Part shown: in pieces, positions 34,442 through 42,312 of the stretch | Position numbering within the stretch: position 1 is the first letter of the stretch | Layout of the letters: each line of letters starts with the position of its first letter | From: Candidatus Gastranaerophilales bacterium | GTDB taxonomy: Bacteria > Cyanobacteriota > Vampirovibrionia > Gastranaerophilales > Gastranaerophilaceae | Assembly: GCA_016280955.1 (NCBI GenBank) | Contig: JAEEHV010000050.1 | Coordinates: 1 to 50,867 of the forward strand | DNA length: 50,867 nucleotides | Direction: 5' to 3' | Notes under the pieces: model-generated | What the model saw: the letters and a program-made list of their open reading frames with translations, nothing else | The model's database searches: none | Told to the model about the DNA's origin: nothing | Translations under genes and position numbers: made by a program

Positions 34442-35563
34442 TTATTGAGAATCTTTATATCTTTGATAATCACATTCCCAATTAAACAAATCTCTGTCTG
34501 CATTTAAATCCATTCTCATGTATTCAGCTCTTTGTTCTTCTGTAATATCAGTACAGCCCATAAATCTATTTATAAAACTTTTGTACATATTATAGTATGC
34601 GACTCTGTTTTCATACTTTTCTTCCATACTCATATTGTCATTCAAACTGCCGAAATATTTATTGGTAAACTCAGAAAATTCTTGCCAAACATCTTCAATT
34701 TTCTCGCCATTTCCAACCATTGTTTCATTTTGAATTGTATGCATTTCCATCTCAATAATATCTTTATTATTCTGCCAATAATTCTTTAGCTCGGGACTAA
34801 TATCATCACACAGTATCATTCTTTTAATATAAGCTGCTGCAAGTTTCTTTTCCTCAAAAGTTGTTGTTCTGTCAGGGACAGCTTTGTCAAATTCTTCAAA
34901 TACATCTTGGAAAGATTCAGTTTTAATACCGTGATTCTGATTATGCCAATTAATTTCGCCAAGTCGTGATTGTTTTTCCGCATTCCAATGATTTATTTCC
35001 TGTTCAAAATGAGTTCTTGCATCCTCCGGCAAGTTATTACAAGCAAGAATTCTGTTTAAGTACGAAATACAGGTATTATAGAATGTTAGTCCGTACTCTT
35101 CGCTATCTAAAAATTCTAACTGTTCATTTCTTTCATGTGGGTAATTATCACACCAGTGTTGTTGTATAAAATTATTATATTCTTCAACAATATTTTGGGA
35201 GTTCGAAACCTTTCCAGCTTGCTGCACATTTTTTATCATTTGAATTTCCATTTGGATAATATCTTTTTTATTAGCCCAATAATCCTTCATTTCAGGTGTA
35301 ATATCATCACAATTTAGCATTCTATCTATATATGAGATTGCCTTTTCTTTTTCTTCAATTGTTGTAGTTCTATCAGGAACATTCTTGTCTAGTTCGGCTC
35401 TGACATCTGCAAATTTTTCAGATTTATTTGTTGAAAAAGATACAGTATCTAGCCCTCCACCCTGTTCGAGTAGTGGAATTTCTTTTTGAGGCAATTCTTG
35501 TCTTTGAAGCCGGCTTCCTGTAAATACTTTATTTAAACCAAACAAATGATTAATTTGCACCAT
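34442..35563 (-). CDS. internally duplicated helical protein with N-terminal F-x-G motif
   Basis: This 373-residue protein starts MVQINHLFGLNKVFTGSR, with a short F-T-G motif like the F-K-G motif of neighbouring island genes, and then a second SFS element. Two related units of ~150 residues follow. Diagnostic pairs are PDRTTTIEEKEKAISYIDRM / PDRTTTFEEKKLAAAYIKRM, CDDITPEMKDYWANKKDIIQ / CDDISPELKNYWQNNKDIIE, and NRILACNNLPEDA / NRFMGCTDITEEQ. All are predicted helical and acidic, so the protein probably forms an alpha-solenoid or bundle. No signal peptide, enzyme motif or membrane segment is visible. The function is unknown. Confidence 0.7.
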   Translation of the reverse strand: MVQINHLFGLNKVFTGSRLQRQELPQKEIPLLEQGGGLDTVSFSTNKSEKFADVRAELDKNVPDRTTTIEEKEKAISYIDRMLNCDDITPEMKDYWANKKDIIQMEIQMIKNVQQAGKVSNSQNIVEEYNNFIQQHWCDNYPHERNEQLEFLDSEEYGLTFYNTCISYLNRILACNNLPEDARTHFEQEINHWNAEKQSRLGEINWHNQNHGIKTESFQDVFEEFDKAVPDRTTTFEEKKLAAAYIKRMILCDDISPELKNYWQNNKDIIEMEMHTIQNETMVGNGEKIEDVWQEFSEFTNKYFGSLNDNMSMEEKYENRVAYYNMYKSFINRFMGCTDITEEQRAEYMRMDLNADRDLFNWECDYQRYKDSQ

Positions 35564-35680
35564 TTATATACTCCTTTTGCTTTATTTTCATAATTTACAT
35601 GTTATATCTCGGCATTTTTTGAAAAAAATTTAATGATTTCGGATAAATTGTTACATTTGGATAGAAATTGTTACATTTCA

Positions 35681-35704
35681 TGGGTTCGAATCCCAAGGGC
35701 ACCG
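35681..35704 (+). pseudogene. tRNA 3'-end fragment (attachment-site remnant)
   Basis: TGGG-TTCGAAT-CCCA is a T-arm core with a canonical loop, followed by AGGGCACCGA in the position of an acceptor strand. No 5' tRNA half is present. It is likely a leftover of integration at a tRNA located elsewhere. Confidence 0.45.
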
Positions 35705-35728
35705 AATATCATACTGACTGTTCTTTCT

Positions 35729-35744
35729 TCTCAAACCGACTGTT
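35729..35744. repeat. 16-bp dispersed repeat, copy 2
   Basis: TCTCAAACCGACTGTT, identical to copies at 34327 and 36964. Copies 1 and 2 bracket the gene at 34442-35563, and copies 2 and 3 bracket the two small genes at 35972-36449. Confidence 0.6.
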
Positions 35745-35971
35745 CTTTTAAAAGAAAATTTAAAAAATTAATTGATACGAAACAGACACAATGCTCGGAA
35801 GTCGTGTTCCAATGCTATGCCTTAAGGTTCTAAAATTTTCAAATAATTCGCAGAAGGTAAATCTAAGCAACTTGTTAGTATGCGAATGCTTTACCAGATA
35901 AGTCTCTAATCAAATTTAGAAAATATTATTTGTAGCTTGATTTTTAACAATCAAGAGAAATATATAACTGA

Positions 35972-36268
35972 CTAATTATTTATTTCTTCAAGCTTCCAAC
36001 CTCTGCCCCAATATTGTTTTTTATCTTTTAAAGCACAAAACTCAACTTTTTCTTCGTCTAAATATAAATAAACTTGTTTACTTAACTCAGGATAATTTAT
36101 CCATTTTTGCCCGCTAAAGTTTCCAAACTTTTGGGTTAAAAAATCTTTTACGGCATCATATTCTGTAATCCTTAACAACTCTTGCTTACAATTATCAACT
36201 TCGTCAAGAGTATTTTTTTGTGCAATATTTGCATTATAAGAATATAAATTGAATTGATTAAACTGCAT
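35972..36268 (-). CDS. small unknown protein
   Basis: This 98-residue protein begins with an Asn/Gln-rich start (MQFNQFNLYSYNANIAQKN), then has a helical-to-beta composition including AVKDFLTQKFGNFSGQKWIN and VYLYLDEEKVEFCALKDKKQ. AAAGGAAG lies about 9 nt upstream of ATG. It starts 19 nt after a 53-codon gene on the same strand, so the two form a small operon inside the island. No family is recognised. Confidence 0.6.
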   Translation of the reverse strand: MQFNQFNLYSYNANIAQKNTLDEVDNCKQELLRITEYDAVKDFLTQKFGNFSGQKWINYPELSKQVYLYLDEEKVEFCALKDKKQYWGRGWKLEEINN

Positions 36269-36287
36269 TATATTTTCTTCCTTTGTT

Positions 36288-36449
36288 TTACAGAGGAGTA
36301 TCAGGATTATCTATATCTACAATATCCGCAGGTTGAGGTGCACTTGGTTTATATATTGTGGTTTCTTTTTTTATTTCTTTTTCACCGTTACCTTGACTTT
36401 CCATTCTCGGTTTGAATACAAAATTGCTGTTTGCATTAATTTTTAACAT
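36288..36449 (-). CDS. 53-residue Pro-rich small protein
   Basis: This short ORF begins MLKINANSNFVFKPRMES and continues through a Lys/Glu-rich stretch into a Pro/Asp-rich tail (PSAPQPADIVDIDNPDTPL). The NFVFKPR segment recalls the N-terminal F-K-G motif of neighbouring proteins. GGAGTG lies upstream of the ATG at 36447-36449 and the gene at 35972-36268 starts 19 nt after its stop, supporting translation. The function is unknown. Confidence 0.5.
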   Translation of the reverse strand: MLKINANSNFVFKPRMESQGNGEKEIKKETTIYKPSAPQPADIVDIDNPDTPL

Positions 36450-36695
36450 TTTTATACACTCCATTTCAGTATTATTTTACATATTATTTATCGGCATAAT
36501 TTTTAAAAACTTTAATTTCAAGAACAAATTTTTTTTTATTACATTACGTTTAAATGGTTAGTTTTATTCAGTTTAAGTCAATTGTAAAGAATTTCGTATT
36601 TGCTTAATAATATTAAGATTTGTTAAATTTTACATAAAATAATTATTAAAATCTTTGTTTATTCTTCACAAGCTGACTATTATTTTGCAGGGCTG

Positions 36696-36862
36696 TTAAA
36701 GAATTTGGGCATTATCCTCTTTTGGAATTTTGATAAAAATTTCGTTTATATAAGTAAGTTCTAATGTACAACTGTTATTTTCTCATCAGTACCTATTTCA
36801 AGATTATACTTATCTATTACATTGGTGTTTCCATTTTTTGCGTAATAGATCCTTTTTTAATT
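36696..36862 (-). pseudogene. decayed gene fragment with frameshift
   Basis: On the minus strand one frame encodes KRIYYAKNGNTNVIDKYNLE, then continues IGTDEKITVVH before a stop. Immediately after, another frame continues ELTYINEIFIKIPKEDNAQI to a stop. The two pieces read as one protein interrupted by a frameshift/nonsense change. The remaining 36450-36988 is AT-rich and shows nothing else except copy 3 of the 16-bp repeat. The parent family is unknown. Confidence 0.4.
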
Positions 36863-36963
36863 TATCCATCTGAGCAATAAATAAAATCTTGTTCGTATTT
36901 ATTTTTGTTCGCATTGTAATGCAACCTACTTTTTTTTAATTTCTCAAATTAGGTGTTATTTTA

Positions 36964-36979
36964 TCTCAAACCGACTGTT
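36964..36979. repeat. 16-bp dispersed repeat, copy 3
   Basis: TCTCAAACCGACTGTT lies just beyond the 3' end of the gene at 36989-38242 and is identical to copies at 34327 and 35729. Confidence 0.6.
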
Positions 36980-36988
36980 ATTTTACAC

Positions 36989-38242
36989 TCACCTCTCATA
37001 AAAACGTGACGTTTTTACAGTATTTTTATTTTGTGCCTGAACATCTTTATTTACATCGTGTCTAATCATTTTGTTTATAAGGTATGGGACACCAAAACCT
37101 GTGCAAGCCGTTAACATTGCAAGATTTATCCAATATAATGCCGTACCGATTTTCTTATCTCTCGGGCTTAAATCTCTTAACCGTTTTATTGGCGGTATTA
37201 GTTTGTTTAAGAACGATTTTTCAACATCCTTTTTCATCAAATCAGTTTTTAAATATTTATCAGAAAGTCTGCCTAAAATACTTCCTATAAGAATATCACC
37301 GCCAAAAAATGCTATTGTTGATACTGTACTTCTTGTTGCTGTATCTTTTAATTCGGTTTGATTTCTTGAGGCAAGAATTACCCCCGTCTGAACACCAAAG
37401 GTACTGCTTAAAAAGAATACTAAACGACTCATAAATATTCCGTCTGTGTAATCAAATTTATGAGCAAATTTTTTGATAAAATTATTAAATTTAGTTGAAT
37501 TTTGTGAGATCAACCCTTTTTTTAGTAATAACGGACTGAGTGTTAATGCAGTTACTATTCCCAGCCAAGTTGCTTTTCTTAACGGTTCGTTTTTCTTAAA
37601 ACTTTCTGCCCGTTTCTCTATAATATCTTTATCTGCCATTAAAAATTCAGCAGAATATCCATCTTGTTTTGTTTTACGTTTGGTTTGCCAATTATTAAAA
37701 AAGCCGACGCATCCGATAGTTGCCGATGTAAATAACAAATCAAATGCTAATACGGAATTTTTAGCATTTATGAGTTTTTTCTTTAATACCTCATAATTTC
37801 CGCCAACTTTGTCTAATATAGGTTTATAGTCCGTTTTTAGTTTTTCGGATAAAAGCTCCACACCTTTTTTAGTTTCCTCTGCATTTATTAAATATTTGTT
37901 TGAAAGTTGTATTAAGTTAGCATCTTTTGCAACAAAGTTTTTAGTCAGTTTCGCAATATGTTTCATAGCAAGCCTGTTTGTTAAAGGCAGAGTAACAAGC
38001 GGTGACAAATACCCCAAAGAAAATCCGATTACTGATTTATTTAATCTTTCCCTGCGTTCATCATTGTTATTTGACATTATAATCTGCGGTGCTTCAAATG
38101 CAGCTATATCTAATACGGCTTTTCCAAGCATAACCCGTTCATCCAGGTATGTAGTAATACCTACAACAGGGCTGCCTTTAAAATTCGTCTCATTAGTTCT
38201 ATTGAGAATATTAATATTATTCTGAAATCGGCTGACCTTCAT
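36989..38242 (-). CDS. membrane protein with N-terminal N-F-K-G motif
   Basis: This is a 417-residue protein. The N-terminus contains TNETNFKGSPVVG (about 16-28), matching the QTNFKG motif of the divergent neighbour. Several moderately hydrophobic helices follow, about 73-90, 165-187, 225-243, 272-295, 309-327 and 375-400. They suggest a polytopic membrane protein, or one built to insert into a membrane. It has no cleavable signal peptide. No SD is evident; TATTAA lies 7 nt before ATG. It is divergent from the 823-residue PRTase-like gene, perhaps sharing control. The function is unknown. Confidence 0.65.
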   Translation of the reverse strand: MKVSRFQNNINILNRTNETNFKGSPVVGITTYLDERVMLGKAVLDIAAFEAPQIIMSNNNDERRERLNKSVIGFSLGYLSPLVTLPLTNRLAMKHIAKLTKNFVAKDANLIQLSNKYLINAEETKKGVELLSEKLKTDYKPILDKVGGNYEVLKKKLINAKNSVLAFDLLFTSATIGCVGFFNNWQTKRKTKQDGYSAEFLMADKDIIEKRAESFKKNEPLRKATWLGIVTALTLSPLLLKKGLISQNSTKFNNFIKKFAHKFDYTDGIFMSRLVFFLSSTFGVQTGVILASRNQTELKDTATRSTVSTIAFFGGDILIGSILGRLSDKYLKTDLMKKDVEKSFLNKLIPPIKRLRDLSPRDKKIGTALYWINLAMLTACTGFGVPYLINKMIRHDVNKDVQAQNKNTVKTSRFYER

Positions 38243-38435
38243 ACTTAAATTAATACCCGTAAATAATATTTTTGCTAAGATTCATACAAATAACCATGTA
38301 CGATTATAATCATGTCAAACAATTCGCTACGAGATATCACACCCTAAATAATAATTAGAACAGGTATTCTTTATTCTCAAATATACTGCAATTATACAAC
38401 CGTCAAAAAAAATTTTTACGGTTTTTATATTTAAT

Positions 38436-40907
38436 ATGCTCATAGAAAGTCATAATAAATACATACTCCCAGACCGGCATAAATATAACAAACAAACTAA
38501 CTTCAAAGGAATTAGAACACAGCCCTTTGAAGAATTAATAGGCTGTACTGCCGACGGATTAAAGTCAAAAATCATTGATAATACATCAAAAATTGCTGAA
38601 GAAAGAGTGCCTGAATATCCGTTTATTCAAAATATGTTCGATTCAGTTCAGGAACTATACAAAGAATTTCAAAAAGAAAATGAACAATTTATCAGAGAAA
38701 CAGTTAAGCCGGAAATAGCAGAAGTAGCGAAAAAAATTATCGATTTACCAACTTATGGCAATCGAATGTTACCGCACATAAGAGGGAAAAAGAGAGCAGA
38801 TTTACAATATTTATACGAATTGGCAAAAGGCAGAGATTTAACCGGCGAATTGTGCATACCAGGAGAAGATTTCAATAAATTTTCCGAGATTCCTTTTGAA
38901 AGACTAAAAATGCTTGAACCGATATTAACATCAAAAAATGATATGGGTTTATGGAATTACAGTCCGAGTTATATAAGGTATTTGAATAATAACTACAGTA
39001 ACGAACAAATTGAAATAATGTCAGAACTGGCAAAATATAAAGTAAGCGGCGATAATTTAGTAGCAATAGCAGAACATCCGGACCTGAATCATTGGAGTAT
39101 TGTAGATAAAGCAAAAAGAATTAATGAATTATTCGGGAAAAAATTACGTGAAATTGAATTCCTGACGACTTCAAAGGGTGAAAATTATATAAGCATTGAT
39201 GTACAGCAAGAGCATAAAGATGATATTCCTGACTATATGAACTTCAAACGGCTGTATGCCAGAGTTGAAACAAATATTGAGCCTAAGGACAAAAGACATT
39301 CCGTTTCACAAATTGACAAATATATCCATAATCTCTATTCAAAATTGGAAAACAAATTAGTTGTATTCAATTCAGAGAAACTTGATTTAGCAATAAATGA
39401 GGTCATAAAAAATGTTCCGGAAGCAGAAGAATCGGAAATTTTAAGAGTAATGCAAAAGCTTACGCAGTTTGCAAATTACTCATCACTAAAAATAATTGAA
39501 AAAGAACTTACAAATGCAAAAATTAACAAAATCAGCCTTAATGGCGGAATAAATTATATATTCAATTATTTTGCAAAAAACAAATCCATAATCAATTTAC
39601 CGGCTATAAAAGGCAAGAGATACGAAGGATTATTAATAACCAAAGAAGATTTATGCGATCCGAATTTAAGGAAAAATATAAAGGAATTTAAATTATTTGA
39701 TGACATAAAATTTATAAATCTTGAGGGCTGGTCTGACGGAGTTAATTTATTGTGTGATGATAATTTGCTGGCACAAAAAACAACAAAAGTATTAAAAAAA
39801 GTAAAAAAATTAATATCTAAAAATCCTGAATATACATTTAATGAAGCTTTAGACAAATATTTGAATAGCAATATAGAAAATTATCTTGAAGAAAACGATA
39901 TAAAATGCTTAACAATAAAAACCGATATTCCGGCAACAAGACGAAACATTTTAGAACAAATGCGCCCGATTATGCCTTCTGAAAGTTTGTTAAAATCCAC
40001 TGTTGAATCCGTAGCAAATTATTACACTAAAAAGAAAAGAAAGTTTACCGATTTGGCTATAAGGATTGCAAAATACTATGACGAGAATATTGAAATCTAT
40101 TCAAAGCAGAGAATGATAGAAAATATTAAAAATTTAAAATCACAGATTGAAAATTATGCCGAGCAAATTCATATAAACAAAGAAAATATTTATATCATTG
40201 TTCCCAGTAAGAAAAACGAAATAAAGAGCTTTGATATTATTGGAAAAATGTTTGCTAAAGTTATGGAGATTCCCAAAGAAAGAGTTTTGCATTTAAGTTA
40301 CTGCAACCAGATTGAAAAATTACCAAAAAATTCTGTTTTCGTTATTGCAGATGATATTTCAGCCTCAGGGTTTTCAATGGGCGAAGCACTTGAATATTCA
40401 AGATTAGGTGATGAATTATCATTTGATAAACATATATTATTTTGCCCGATATCAGCGACAACTTCCGCTATAGATTATATACGAACAATTATTTTAAATA
40501 TGGGCAGAAAAGGTTTGGATGATGTATTATATGTAAAAGACAGTATCAAATCCCATGAGCCGATTGCAAGGAAATTTATCGGTCAAAAAGATATCACGTT
40601 TTATAAAAATGTTTTTGGGTATAATGAAAGAGAATTCAGCTCCTACGGAATGTGTACATCTTTTCCGTATATGGCACCGGATAATAATTCCGTACTGTCG
40701 GGATTTTTGCTAAAACATTTTACTCCGAATAAAAATTGTATAAAAAGCAAAAGTGTAAGTATTTCTAATATAGAAAAAGACACTTATTACTATGATATTT
40801 TTGGAACAAGTGAAAATAATGTTCTGACAAGATTAAACTTCCGTAAATCGTTCAGAGATAAAGTAAAAGATTTGGTTTACGATATCTTCCAAAAAAATAA
40901 GCAATAA
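38436..40907 (+). CDS. large multidomain protein with PRTase-like C-terminus
   Basis: This is an 823-residue protein with N-terminal KQTNFKGIRTQPF (about 19-31). A long helical region follows (about 40-560), and then a C-terminal domain whose core SVFVIADDISASGFSMGEAL (634-653, Asp639-Asp640) has the hydrophobic-strand, DD, G-x-S/T pattern of the phosphoribosyltransferase PRPP loop. A strand resembling IYIIVPSKKNEIKSF precedes it, and APDNNSVLSGFLLKHF near 747-762 resembles the C-terminal PNN/DNN-type element of PRTase effector proteins of bacterial conflict systems. This is an inference by motif. It has no signal peptide or membrane segment. It may be an effector, toxin or defence protein. 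Confidence 0.6.
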   Translation: MLIESHNKYILPDRHKYNKQTNFKGIRTQPFEELIGCTADGLKSKIIDNTSKIAEERVPEYPFIQNMFDSVQELYKEFQKENEQFIRETVKPEIAEVAKKIIDLPTYGNRMLPHIRGKKRADLQYLYELAKGRDLTGELCIPGEDFNKFSEIPFERLKMLEPILTSKNDMGLWNYSPSYIRYLNNNYSNEQIEIMSELAKYKVSGDNLVAIAEHPDLNHWSIVDKAKRINELFGKKLREIEFLTTSKGENYISIDVQQEHKDDIPDYMNFKRLYARVETNIEPKDKRHSVSQIDKYIHNLYSKLENKLVVFNSEKLDLAINEVIKNVPEAEESEILRVMQKLTQFANYSSLKIIEKELTNAKINKISLNGGINYIFNYFAKNKSIINLPAIKGKRYEGLLITKEDLCDPNLRKNIKEFKLFDDIKFINLEGWSDGVNLLCDDNLLAQKTTKVLKKVKKLISKNPEYTFNEALDKYLNSNIENYLEENDIKCLTIKTDIPATRRNILEQMRPIMPSESLLKSTVESVANYYTKKKRKFTDLAIRIAKYYDENIEIYSKQRMIENIKNLKSQIENYAEQIHINKENIYIIVPSKKNEIKSFDIIGKMFAKVMEIPKERVLHLSYCNQIEKLPKNSVFVIADDISASGFSMGEALEYSRLGDELSFDKHILFCPISATTSAIDYIRTIILNMGRKGLDDVLYVKDSIKSHEPIARKFIGQKDITFYKNVFGYNEREFSSYGMCTSFPYMAPDNNSVLSGFLLKHFTPNKNCIKSKSVSISNIEKDTYYYDIFGTSENNVLTRLNFRKSFRDKVKDLVYDIFQKNKQ

Positions 40908-40983
40908 AAATTATCGTTTCAATTGATAACCATTATCAAATTCGAATCATTAACATTTTCCACTATAGATTTTTTAAATAATA

Positions 40984-42309
40984 CTACTTTGCACCCTGTG
41001 GCAAGGCAGCAATTTCTGCATCAGACATAGTATAAATTTCTTGTAACATTTTTTCTTCTAAAGCTTTATCAAATGGCTTGTTGGATTTGTCAGTATTACA
41101 AGCATAACAAAGCATTTGAAGATTATCAGGAGTTGTTGTTCCATTGGGCTGTCCTGATTCGGGAATCGGATGATATGGTACAATATGGTCTCCTGTCATT
41201 GCAACATATTCAAAACGTTTTTTGCAATGAGGACAAACTCCCCTTTGTCTCTCATATTGAGCACTTTTTTCTTTATCCGAAAAAGTTCTTCTGTGTAAAA
41301 TTTTTGGATCATCATTTCCATTCGCACGTTCTATAACATACTCATAAATCCCACGTGTAGTTTCCAAATGTAAATTACTATCCCGACCTACGTCATGGCG
41401 AAGAAAAGCAACTTCTTTTTCAAGTATAGATGCAGACATCTTATTATTATTGTGATATTTATTGTACAAAAAGCCCCAATCAACATCTTTCATATCTTTA
41501 TTATATGTTGGGAACAGACGTTTTACCCATCGAATTACATTTTTGAAATATTCAAAAAGAGCTTCTGCTTCGCTAGTATCATCTCTATGATTCTTCATAT
41601 ATGCGAGAATATCTTTGTCATTTTTGCTATTAATCTTCCAAGTAACGACTTTTTCATATATCTCTTGTCTCTCCCAACCAGTCTTAACGTAGTCTTTAGC
41701 AGAGCGACCGGATTGAATATCAAAAGAATAGGCATTTGTTCCATTATTTACCTTTGTATCAACAAAATACTTTTTAGCCAGTGTTGTACCGATTCCACAG
41801 GCAATAGCGGACCTCATTTCTTGTCGTGTAAGTGGTTCTCCTGCCGTATTTATTCTTTCAAACCAAGCCAATTTTTCTTCTAATGTATCTGCTTCGCAAA
41901 TATAAACAGTAAACATATCATAGTTTAAAAATTTGGTATTATCTATTAACCCATCGAATTGGGTGCCATCATCCATACCAAATTCGTTATTTTTATATTT
42001 ACATATAGTAATAATCCTTTGTTGTCCGTCAAGACATTCGTATAAATCTTCACCTGCTTGATTTTGTCCAATTTTAACCCAATACATAACATTAATTGGA
42101 TAGCCCTTCATAATTGAATCAATCAAAGCTCTTTGCTGCTTACCACCGACGTTAGAACCTTTATCCCAAACAAACTCTCTTTGATAAGGAGGTCTTACAT
42201 TTAATCTACCACCAAATGCTTCTACTGAACCTGTTTCTAAATCATTAATATATCCATTAACAAGATCCAACACTTTTATATTAGTTTGTTCAACAATTTT
42301 CATAGTCAT
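40984..42309 (-). CDS. DUF262-HNH nuclease (GmrSD-like) of a two-gene R-M-type module
   Basis: This is a 441-residue protein. The N-terminal DUF262/ParB-like domain has RPPYQREFVWDKG (39-51) and CLDGQQRI (92-99), the nucleotide-handling motifs of this family. The C-terminal HNH domain has a zinc-binding pair CPHC (359-362), the catalytic GDHIVPYHP (373-381), DN (395-396) and CYAC (401-404). DUF262-HNH proteins are DNA-cleaving defence enzymes. It starts 3 nt after an adenine methyltransferase, suggesting a restriction-modification-like pair rather than a modification-dependent enzyme. Confidence 0.88.
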   Translation of the reverse strand: MTMKIVEQTNIKVLDLVNGYINDLETGSVEAFGGRLNVRPPYQREFVWDKGSNVGGKQQRALIDSIMKGYPINVMYWVKIGQNQAGEDLYECLDGQQRIITICKYKNNEFGMDDGTQFDGLIDNTKFLNYDMFTVYICEADTLEEKLAWFERINTAGEPLTRQEMRSAIACGIGTTLAKKYFVDTKVNNGTNAYSFDIQSGRSAKDYVKTGWERQEIYEKVVTWKINSKNDKDILAYMKNHRDDTSEAEALFEYFKNVIRWVKRLFPTYNKDMKDVDWGFLYNKYHNNNKMSASILEKEVAFLRHDVGRDSNLHLETTRGIYEYVIERANGNDDPKILHRRTFSDKEKSAQYERQRGVCPHCKKRFEYVAMTGDHIVPYHPIPESGQPNGTTTPDNLQMLCYACNTDKSNKPFDKALEEKMLQEIYTMSDAEIAALPQGAK

Positions 42310-42312
42310 CTA

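Larger units (their letters stand above)
35564..35971. other. non-coding stretch with tRNA fragment and repeats
   Basis: AAATTGTTACATTT is repeated twice near 35645-35679, a tRNA 3' fragment follows at 35681, and copy 2 of the 16-bp repeat lies at 35729. The remainder is AT-rich without a credible ORF. Confidence 0.5.
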
